From Atherix ibis (lineage: Eukaryota > Arthropoda > Insecta > Diptera > Athericidae): a stretch of 64,000 nt of DNA. The notes under the pieces are model-generated. The model was given only the letters and a program-made list of their open reading frames with translations, ran no database searches and was not told the origin of the DNA. Both the position numbers and the translations under genes were made by a program. Shown in pieces: positions 10,601 through 22,600 of this stretch. The stretch spans positions 46,079,920 through 46,143,919 of the forward strand of contig OY282606.1 in NCBI GenBank assembly GCA_958298945.1, given 5' to 3'. Each line of letters opens with the position of its first letter. The first letter of the stretch is position 1.

Positions 10601-13600
10601 AAAATGATTTTTTGAAGTGCTTCGAGGATTGGAAAAATCGTTGGCACAAGTGTATCATATCTGGTGGGAATTACTTTGAAGGGGACAAAATAGATATTCA
10701 TGAATAAATAAATAATTTTTGAAAGAAACACAAAATTCGCGATACTTTTTGAACAGACCTTGTAGTAAATATGACGACGTTCATGTTGCTCGTTGCCAAC
10801 ACGTTATTTGCGCGTCGTTTGCTTTGACTTTTGACAGTTTCAATTCATTCGTATTTATTTTATTGTATATATTATAAATTTTATTTAATTTGTTACTTTA
10901 ACATTTATTATTTGAAAATTTGATGAAATCGTTAGCGTATAAATTTATAAATATGTTTAATAAAATGACAATGTCACTGAAACATGACATATTAATATTG
11001 AAAATAAAATGAAATATAAAATATTTACTAAAATAAATAAATAAATGTGAAAAAATAATCCAAAGTAAATAAAATAAGAATAGCAGCGACTAAATAGTAT
11101 AGAATTCACCAATAAAAAATGCACGAAACGACATACGATCAAAAATATATTTCAACATATTTAAAGCCCCGTTTTGCTCGCGTAAATTGCTCGTGCATTG
11201 CGATCAATTGTTCTTGCAGAAGTTCATTCAAGCGATTACACTATGAGTAGACTGTGTGTGCGCAATCCCATGCACTAGCAAAATTCGCACACTGTTCGGC
11301 AAGCCAAAAAGGAAAAGTTTCTCCTTGAAATCGAGCATTGCAAATACAATGTTATGTAAGCTTTTGTGTTATTCTATAATTCATACATGTTTAACTAAAT
11401 AAAGATAGAAATCATGAAGAAACAAATTACAATAAATGTGCTCAACATACATGATATGTGAGCGGGGATGGGTATGAACCTTCGAATAATTAATAAAATT
11501 CAACTTAACATCGACTCTAATTCAAAACAAGCTCGCCGAGTAGCAGAGCAGAGCCGTTTTCTAAACTCGTCCAAAGCGGATTCTATTTTTTAATTTTTCT
11601 TTTGTGCCCACATTACCTGTATGGTCTCTCTCCGGAATGTGTCCTGAGATGCGTTTTCAATGTACTTGGCCTTGCGTACGTTTTACCACAGAGCCTGCAA
11701 AGATTTGGCTTCGATTCTGATCCTAAGCCATCGCCACTGTCCTCTTCTTCGAAGCCAATTCCAAAAGCTTTGGCATCTTTCATCTGAAAATTAAATTGAA
11801 AAAGCAAATTGGATATTAAAAAAAAGAAATTGAGAAAAAATTTGAATAACAATAAAAAAAAAATGGGGAAATTTTGATGAAAAAGTAACGTTGGCTTACT
11901 TGTGAGAATGTGGGACTTTTCGATGGCGGCGAACATGTTATATTCGTTTGGTAATAATTTCGTTGTGGTGATGATGGCGATGTGATTTTGACTGGCTCCA
12001 AGACTGGAGTCACCGTTTGATTGGTGGTTGGGGGCCGAAAATCGGCTGTGAAAGAATAAGTAGCACCGCTTGGATAATGGCTGGGACTCAACAGCGGAGG
12101 ATATAATACGTTAACGGATGAGGATGTATTCTGTGGTGCCCATTGTACCTGAAAATATCGAATATTCAATTACACCAAAGAGCATCCATCGTATGCAGTG
12201 GATAGATGAAAGCGACAATAACAAAAACAACAACAACAGATGCTAAGAAGATAGAAGCTAAACGATTCTTATGCGGATAACAAAATGCCAATAACTGGAG
12301 AATAAATATACCTGAGAACATTGCATCGGAACTGATCCATCCGAGCTGTAGCCATGCATTGTCATGTTCATACTCACGTTTACGCTCATACTCGGGTAGA
12401 TGGGCGGCGGAGCGTGCTGACCACATCCGGTCGAGTCGTAGTATGACGATTGGGTTCCGTATGCGGTCGCCTGCGACTGCGACTGATGGTTTGGTGACAC
12501 CAGCATCTGCGGATGTACCGTGTACGAGAGGGACGCTTGCGGCGCTGAAAAACTAGAATTTTGCCCTTGAATTGGTTGTGGTTCTCGACTTACTTTTAGT
12601 ACAGCGCGTTTCAAAGAGACTAAAACATCAGCCATATCGTGCGTCGGCCTTTTCAGACCTTATCAAATAAGTTTTTTTCATTTCTCTTTCAATGTCACAC
12701 ACTCTTCAATTCCAAAAAAAAAAAAAATAATAATAATAATAATAATAATGGTAGTAAGTATTGGTGGTCCCTGAAAGCCTTTTTTTCAAAAACAAATAAT
12801 GGAAAAATGTATAAGAAAAGTCGTTGCATTTATTTGGGATTAAATCAAAGCAATAATTTACTGTTTTTCTGAAAACTTTTCAACCTTATTTTTGTACTGA
12901 TTTATTATTCCTGCCTCGGTCGAAATCATTCAGTAACAAAATATTCGCTCTGTTTAAGGAAATTTGTATTTTCTACAATTTGTAAATATAAGAAAGAAAA
13001 TAATTTTCATCCCAATTCTTGAATTTAAGGTCTTAATCAACAATTTTACGGACGATCTTGGATTGTAAGGCCTGGACGCGATAGGAATTGGAACGTTTCG
13101 TTGAACCCTAAAGGTCAATTCCATCTGTCCAAATAGGTTTTATAATTGTATTGTAGATTCGAAGCTTACTTTTGATTGTTAGTTTCGAGCGTTTGTCCAG
13201 TAGTCTAAGAATTTGAAGTTTTCTTAGTCTAGTATGTGGGTTCCATGTTAGTCTCTTGTCCAAGTAAAGTCCCAAATAACGCACTTTATCATATTGTGGA
13301 ATCATGTTATTAAGGTATAGAAGGGTAGGTTTTCCTTGACAAAGTGTGAAAGTACTCTTCTATTCATTTACCTTCACTCTCCATCTCTTAAACCAGGATT
13401 GAAGGTTGTGTATATGAGATTGTAAATTGTCGGAAGTTATGTCAGGATTTGTATGGGTAGCAAGTATAGCCGTATTGTCTGCATAAGTAGCAATGATAGT
13501 ATTAGGATCAGTTGGGATGTCATGGGTATTAATATTGTATAAGATGGGACCAATGATACTGCCTTGTGGGACTCCGGCTAGAATAGGATATATTTCCAAG

Positions 13601-16600
13601 GATTTTGAGTTAATTGCAACTTGGAAATGTCGTTAGGGAAGATATGAATTTATGATAAAGTTGATATTACTAAGAATGAACTAAGAATACTACCAGTGTT
13701 ATTTTCTTGTAAAAAATAGGGTTGGGAAAGAAATATTTTTAAAATACGAAAGCATATATAGTAGAACAAGCTTCAAAGATTCTATCTAGATTCAAGGAAA
13801 GTATATTCCTGTCATTGGACCGTTGTTTAAACATCTATGTTATTCAAGGTAGTTTGAGCTTTGCCATTTTACAATATGGATTGTTTTACCAACCATGTAA
13901 TGTGCAGAAGATTATACTCAGAAAGAGTCATTAAAATTGTAAAAACTTTCTACAAAAGTACTGATTCTACCGTAGTCACGTTTCGCCTTTTAAGAGGTGA
14001 TTCAAATTCCCCGCAAAGTGACTGTGGAGAAGCCTGGTGTGCATTTTGGTATGAAGGTGTTGCTGGTCAGTATTTCTTTGTAAAAGAAGGACGATAGAGT
14101 ATAATAATCGTCAATTCTGAGCAGATAAAAGCCTTTTTTTGCCTGAACGTTATTATTTATATGAAAAGTTCCCAGAATGGGTAATTTCGAGATTTGACAC
14201 CGTTGGATCTTTTCTTGTGTCCGATTTAATGTTGTTGGACTTTTTCCTGTAGGACTATGCATAAATATCGTATTTAGGCAGACAATATCCAAACTTAAGG
14301 GCATTTAAAATCTGACACCCGTCAAGTAATGGTCGAATCAAAGCTCGAAATATGCGAAAAGTCATTCAAAATCACTTCAAAAGGATCAAGTCCTGCAAGA
14401 CGTTTAGTAGCAGCCATTTGAATGATGTTATATTCCATACATTATGTCACGGTCCAAGCAACATCATCATGAGCGGCGCGACAACTGGGACTCCAGTCTA
14501 GGCCTGCTGAATCAAAGTACACCAGACGTTTCCGCTTCGCGGCGCGATCTTCTAGTTCGACACTTCAAGTATCTTTTTGGTAGGGCATATCTGGTCTCCT
14601 AGGACTATAAATGGAGCCTCTGTATGTTTTTCAGACAATTGAGTTTAATTTGTCCACAAACAAAATTAAATGAGCGATCCAGGATCTCTTCATTAAATAG
14701 GCTCCAAGCAATATAGTGAAATAAAAATTTCATCAATATCTTAACTTAAAATTTATTTTATTTAACTTTATTTTCAAAAAAGGAAAAATTGGATAACTCT
14801 TTATAAAAATTTGATTCCGTCTTTTACCAAAAATTACATTTCCGAAAATATAAAAAACCGTTGACATTGGAAAATTCCTTTTTTTAAAGTAATTTCTAGT
14901 AACATTTGTACAAATAGCTCAATTCGAACTCCTAACGATATTTGGGGAAAATTAAAGGGCGTCTTGGCTTAATCAGAACATGAAAATCATTTTATTAGAT
15001 CTTTTAAGGAAAAACTATGAATTCTGAACAATTTTAATCAACAACAAAACATAAAAGATTAAATGTTCATTAAGCTTCTCCATTTTCTAAAATAAAACTT
15101 GATTAGGACCTCATAAATAATAACAGCACAAATTAGGACTCATTTTTTCCTGCAAAATTGTTGTTTCTTCTTCTTCATCCCATTATTATCATTATTATTA
15201 TTATTATTATTATTGTTTTTTTTATGTAAAAAAAAGTTATTAAAAATAATATTGTATAAAAAGAAACAATAAAATAAAAAACAATGCAAATATGATACTT
15301 ACTTGTAAGACGCACCACATGGTGAAAATGGGAATAAACTTGGCAGGGGGTCTATGTCTAGAGGTGGTAGGCCTGGAAAACTTGAAGTCATATCTTCCGA
15401 GTTCCAATAGCTTCCCAAATTAGCTTGTGAAGAATTTTGTGTAGAACTAAAGTTTTAAAATAAAGAAGAGAAAAAAATAATTATGTCTAATTAACCTCGA
15501 TAGTTTCTTAAATGATTTTCTTTAAAAGAAAAAATTGTTCCTAAAAATTGTTTTTCTTTTATATAACTTTTCACTCAGTTTTATTTTTTTAAATTGTTTT
15601 TTTTTGCCTAATGTAAAATCAATTTCGATCGAAGAAAATCCGACGGTAGGTCTAATATTTACAAATGTGCGTACCAAAAAACATGGACTCCGTCGGATTT
15701 TCTTGACGAAATTCCTTAAAATCACATTTGATGGATATTTTTTTTTTGTTTTTACCTTATGAGAGTAAATTTTACCACATACCCTTTTAACGGTCTTATT
15801 GTGATCGAAAATTTTATTTTTAAAAAGAAACCCTGTAAAAATGGTGTGAGGTCTTAACAATAAACTCTGTTTTCCAACGTGCTTTTTTGTTCAGATTTTT
15901 AAAATAACAAATGGCTACAGTTAAAATACGAGGTCTGTTCAAAAAGTATCGAACAGAATTTTGTGTTTTTTTTTTCAAAAATTATTTATTTATTCGTGAA
16001 TATCTATTTTGTCCCCTTCAAAGTAATCCCCAGCAGATATTATAGACTTGTGCCATTTTGTGTATAGACAGAAAATTATTTTTACTATTTTGTATGTAAA
16101 ACCCTAATTTACTGTTGGTTTATTACAATTTTTAAATAATTCAAAGAATATATCTTATTGCGTTGGAAAAAAATTGATCAAAAATCTATTAATATTTAAA
16201 AAAAAACCTTTCGAGATATCTGGGTTCAATTAAATAGTGACTATTTCAAAATAAAATTTTTTTTTTTTTAAATTAATTTAAAGTATTTTTGTATCCAAGC
16301 AAATTCGATGCCGTCCTTCTCTCCTCAATTGTAGCGTAGTGTCGTCCTTTCATGAGGCTTTTCAGTTTCGGGAACAAGAAAAAGTCACAGGGGGCCAGAT
16401 CTGGGGAATACGGTGGCTGCGGCATTATTAGTGTGTTGTTTTTGGCCAAAAATGGCAAAAGCCAATTTTTGTTCTTCCACAAAATTGGGCATTTTTGGCG
16501 GATTTCTTCGCACAACTTGCGCATAACTTGCAGGTAATATTCCTTATTTACGCTGTGGTTATACCCTATGGCAAGAACTCATGACACCACGCCCCTGCAA

Positions 16601-19600
16601 TCAAGGAAAACTAAGCAAAACCTTCACATTCGACCGAATTTGGCAAAACCTTCACATTCGACCGAAATTTTTTTTTCTCAGTCCAAGGTAGCTTCACCAT
16701 ATGCCACACTCAACATTCGGAATACGCCCGCGCAATTAATATTGTTTTTCACACAAAATTTGATACAGATTCTTTGATCAATTTTTTGGAATGGGCAAAA
16801 ATCGAAGACGAGCCAAAACACGTGCAAGCAAAGCAGCTGTCAAAAATTAACTGAACATTCAAAATGGGCGAAATTGTCGGCGTACATGAGTACCAACATA
16901 ACCCCACAAAAAATCGAAAATCGAATATACGTAACCAGCGGAAATTTAAAATTCGCGATACTTTTTGAACAGACCTCGTACACATAATTATAAAGAATTT
17001 ACTACATTGCAGATTTTGTATAGTAAATTTATTTAAGGGCTGCTTTGAATTTTTGTAATTTTATTGTAAATTTTATTAGATGCTGCTAGATTGTGTGCAG
17101 TCTATAAAAGGACATTAATTTTTTTTAATAAAACTTATATTAACCGCCGGCTTGATGCTATTGTAGTACTAGAAGTGAAAAAAACCACTATTAACGCAAG
17201 CAATATTTTATTATATAACTTTTAAAAGTTTCTGACTAGACTGACAGGTAAAAAAACTATTGTTATTTGAAAATTTCTTCTTTTTGTTTTATAATTAAAA
17301 TAAAATCCATTATTTTAAAACAAAGTCCTCTTTCCTGTCCCAATTCTTACAGTAAATATTCAATATAATAGATTTTTTTCAACTATTTTGAATATTTTAG
17401 AAATTGTTTTTTGATCACACAATAGCTGACATTTTATATTTGAGTCTCTGTTCTAAGAATCTATTCATTTTTAAAGTCTCACATATTTTAAAAGCGCATT
17501 AAAGGATCTATCCAATAGAACTTTTTTTTTAAATTTTGAATAAAACGCACATTTTATATAAATTCCGTCATTCTTTCTCAAAATATTAGGTTTTATCTCA
17601 AAGCTCGACTTATGGGTTCCTCATCTTCTTACGGAAAAAAATTTGTGCCGTCGAATTGACGTTTGTGATTTGCTTCCCAAACGCCAAGAAAATGATCCAT
17701 TTTTGAAACGTATCATCACTGGGGACGAGGAATGGGTTATCTACAACAATGTTAAGCACAAAAGATCCTGGAGTAGAAAAGATGAACCGGCTCAAAGCAC
17801 CTCGAAAGCCAATATTCATTAAAAAAATTTTATGCTATCTGTTTGGTGGGATTTCAAGGAATCGTTTATTTTGAGCTTCTACCGAGCAACACAACGATCA
17901 ATTCTGAAGTGAACTGTCATCAGTTGGACAAATTGAATGATTCACTTAAAGAAAAAAGGCCAATAAATAAACTATTGGGTTGTTCGGAAAATAATTTCGT
18001 AATGAAATGAAATTACTTTCCGAACAACCCAATATGTTGTAGAGACTTTACCACGACTACGTTTACAGACACCGATCCTTTCGTTAAAATTTTTCCATAA
18101 TTATTACTCTAATTCATGTTTTAATCTCTTGAATTGTGTGTAGACTATTCTCGTAAACCTTATCATTTAGATAACCCCACAAGAAGTAGTCAAACGGCGT
18201 TAAATTAATAAAAAAATTCTTTAAGTAGCCCTATTACTCAGCCGTATTTTACCTTCAATTTATTATAAATTTTTGAAAGTAAAAAATTTGTTTTTGTAAA
18301 TTTTAACTTTTTTTTTGGACTCGCACCGAACATTAAAACTCTTCTTTTCCGGTTTGAGATTTCAAAAACAACTTGGCATCGCTTATGCATTTATTTGCCC
18401 CTTATTGGCTCTTTTTGGTGCTTGCTCTTTTTATATTCCTACCTCTAGTTTTTTTTTGCATTGTATAAAAGGCGCGACATTCTCCCAGCTGGCCCTATCG
18501 GTCTGCATGGCTCCATTAATGTTTTCTGATGTAATCGGGCACACTTCCGCCTCCAGCATCTGTCTTTCCACTATCCATATGTACGATACGCGTCGTCTTC
18601 AGTGCCGAATATTACCCATCCAGTGTAAGTACTTATGGAAGTATATGTGTCCAATCAGAAAATGCATGAGGAAATAAACCCCATCTCCATGTACTCGGTC
18701 TAGCCATTCCCTCAAGTTTCGTATCAGTGTTTTGGCCCAACTCTCTCTGGTCTCGTAATCCCATCGGTCTTGCCATCTATTGAGGGTTACTGCCATAGCT
18801 TCTTTTTGCTTCTTCAAGTCGCGGGCCTTTCTTTAGCTCATATATCCTCTTCCGTTCTTGCGCCAACAGGTTCATGAGTATCACAAAAACGCGCGTACAG
18901 ATACCGTCCTATGGAAACAAGCCACTCTAAGAGCACCTCTTCTCTACACTGCAGCCTTCTTTCTTAAGAGCATCAGCCCAAATCTCACAGCTATATAAGA
19001 GTATGGCGTGGATGGTGGACTTGAGAAGCTTTCGTTTGCTAGGCGAGGGTTCACCTACATTGCCCATGAGCCAACTTAGCGCTGTCCTTGTCTTGGCAAC
19101 TTTCTTAATGGCATCTCTAAGGTATTTGATCGCCTGCTGAGTTAGAATAGTTTTGTCGCCGACTAGGAACTCCATCACTAACCACATCAAGGCAGATATC
19201 GTCTGGCATATCCATCCTTAGAATGCCATCGTACAATAGATTCCACAGGTCTGGTCCTAGTATAGAACCCTGTGCTGCCCCCGAGGTAACTATTTTTCGA
19301 AAAGTTCCATGCTTAATGTTAATAAATTGTAAGTTTTTTGTTTTAATAAATAATTTCATGCTTTTATGTAATTTTTATGCTCGCCTTTCATTTTCAATTG
19401 TTATTATATTTTTATTTCGTCTTTGTTCTGGGTTAAATACAATACATTGCCTTTGAGGCTTATGTCTTTTAAATGTATTTATAATGCGTATAATAAACCA
19501 TTTTAAACAGTATTCAGGGTGAATTTTATATTGGATTTTTATTTTATAAAAATAGATGCTTAAATAAGATATTTTTATTGCTAAAAAATTCTAAAATAAA

Positions 19601-22600
19601 AAATCAAAATGCTAAAATTGAAAAAAATAGATGTGAATTTCACGTGTCTTTAGTAATACTATAAATGATAAAAAATCGATTTTTGTATAGTATTTTTATT
19701 GTATAAGGAGAATATTTTATGTCCTCTTATTTTAGTTTTAAACAAATCGTTTTTCTAAATATTTTTATTTATACTCTGTTCTAAAAGTTGGTTGTTTTTT
19801 ATTAAAGGAAAAAAATCAAAAATAACAGTGAAACGATTTACTCGCCACACGATGGTGTTGAGTATTTGAATTAATGTTGAATCGATAAAGTAACTGTTTT
19901 ACTACATATTCGAGACAATAACCATTCTCTTGTAGCTATGATTACGTATCTGTGCTACTATTCTGGACACCAAACAAAAACTGTTCGAATGTGTGGTGTC
20001 TTTTTTGTTGACAAAAATAAGAACAATTTGAAAATTCCTTACATTCTGGACAACAACCAATTGTATTTTAGTTTTGACTTCGCTAAAATTTCCTTTTCGG
20101 CTTTTTTGTTAAAGGCTCGCAGATTTTATGGGAACATTTTTATTAAAAAAATCAACGAACACTGAAACGCAGGAAAATTTTGATAAAAAACAAGAAATTC
20201 TTTTTAATAAATCAAAAAATTCAGATACGTTTTCAAATTTTAAAGAAAGAAAAAACCTCTTAGCTTTAAAATATTTTAAATAATTTATTGTAGAGGAATT
20301 TCTCCTTAAATTCAGATCACTTTTTTTTTTTAAATTTTTATAAACATTTTTTCTGTATTCCTATTTATTTAAAATTAATTTAAGATAGTCGTAAATGTTA
20401 TTATTTTTAGGCAACATTAAATACGGCGAGAGTTTTTTGATTATTTATTCTTTCGGCTACTTTTTTAAAATCTTTGGCGTGTGAAGGGGAATGATTTTTT
20501 TTACTTTTATGTTCAAAACTATAAAAAAGCCAAAATCTTATCATCATAATTCGATTTATGTGAAGAAAGTCGCTCTGTTATTGGGTAAAAAATATATTTG
20601 ATAGTGTTTAATAAGTAAATCAATTCAAAATCAATGAAATTGTTTTCCGTTACTTTTGAAAAAATTCTAATCTTAGGCGATTGCTGTGTAATTATAATTT
20701 ATGAGTAGCACACGATAAATAAATCACTCGAAAATCATAATAAAACCTTTAGTTTGAACAATATATCGACTGTAGTAGGTGTTGATTTTTATTATAAAAG
20801 ATTTTACTAAAAAAAAAAGTGGTAGTTAGTGCTGAGTGTATTGAGAACTTATTAATTATCCTTGATTTGATATTCAGTAAATAGGTCAGCTTCCCTTGAC
20901 AATTAAGGGTATAAGTAATTGTTACTAAAAGTGGTACAAGTCCACTTGCGGGAAAAAATTATAATATGTAAAGGTAGTTTTAGTGAGGTACAGATATCCT
21001 TTTATCACATTCAATGGTGCACGATTTCCTTATAAATTGATGTTATCGCAAAAATGTTATTCTTTTTTAAAGTGTTATATAACAAAAATGTTATATACGA
21101 ATACTTAGAGGTTCAGTATAAGTAGTATCTTGTTGCAACTCAAGACCATATTATATGTGTACGGGGACATGCTGCTTGATATTTAAAAGGGATGAACCAT
21201 ACAAAATTTTCTACAAAAACTTTATGGGAGAAACTGGAAAAGAAGAAAGGCGTAAATACTTTAGCAAAATTACTAATGTTGCTACTGTTAAAAACCTCAA
21301 GACTTATGACAAAAAAGAATTGTGGTAAATGTAGCCTGAGATACCTCCTATTCACCCTGAATGCTTCACTAAAATAAGTTGAATTTTCTTCTAGATATCT
21401 TATCGAAGTAAATTACTTTTTACACTTGTTCATTTATATTTTCTTTTTTATACAATAATTGCAATTAATTCTCAATAAACTCAATTATTCGTGTACTTAT
21501 ACGTCTTCCTTTTAGTTATTATTTTTTTTTACATTTTACCATTTTCAATAATAACCATTTCAAAAGAAAGCCAACTTATAAGAAAATGCAGATTTAAAAT
21601 TGCACTCGTTTTTATTTTTCTGAAGTTGCCATTATTGAAAGTGGTATAAGTAAAAGTTATAGACTTGAAGATTTAGTAGTTGGTTATTTTGATATGGTTT
21701 TTTTTAAAGGATGGAGTGCTTTATTTATGTTGGAATTTTAGTTTTGGTTTGTTCAATCACTGAACGCAAAAGTTTTAAATATTTTGGAAGATTTTACTAA
21801 GAACAGAATTCCAACTGAATCTTAAAAACTGCATTCAGTTGCCACTGTCGAAATTTTAAAACCCTTGCAATCTTATGGATATGCACAATGGTCAGGTTAG
21901 GTTAGGTTAGAGTGGCTATCCGTTATTTCAGTTAGGTCCGTTGTGATACCACGTGATCATCAAATCTCATGTCACCATGAGAACCAATTGGAAGTGAGTG
22001 TACGTAATATCACTCAAAAGTCACCCAGAGTTCTGCTTCTGAGGGATGTGAAGACTACGCATGAACAGAATTGATAAGAAATTGTCTCCTCTTTTCCCTC
22101 GTCGTTACAGCTACGACAGAAGTCTTTTGCGGGGATACCTAGTCGTCTAGTATGTCCCCTAATATGTGAGCTCTACCTATCCTCAGTAGGCTTTCTGTTC
22201 TGTTTTTGATCTAGCTTAGATCAGATCATTCTAAAGATTTGACAAGAATCAAGATTGCTGCACCGCTTGTTCACTAGTTTTATTGAACTCAGCGAAATGA
22301 GGTATGTAATCGTATTAATAGGCATTTATGCCCTCTCTGTAACAGTAGGGAAATCTAGTCTGGTACTATTTCTGGCTAATTCATCTGCTTTCCAGTTTCC
22401 TAGAATGTCACCATGTTCGGGAGTCCAGCCTAGACAAACATTGCACTGGTTGACAATCTGATTCAGGGACCTGCGGCAGTGCTTCACGGCCTTCCATTTT
22501 ATGCATTCATCAAGAGACAAACTGCCGCCTCACGAATAGCCATAATTTCTTCTTGAAATACACTACAATGGTCTGGATGTCGTAGGGACATGTTTATATG

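Noticed and set aside
14435..14600. Local GC-rich patch with two CGGCGCG motifs, considered as an exon or structured RNA
   Set aside because: No open frame, no splice sites and no convincing fold; probably old repeat DNA.
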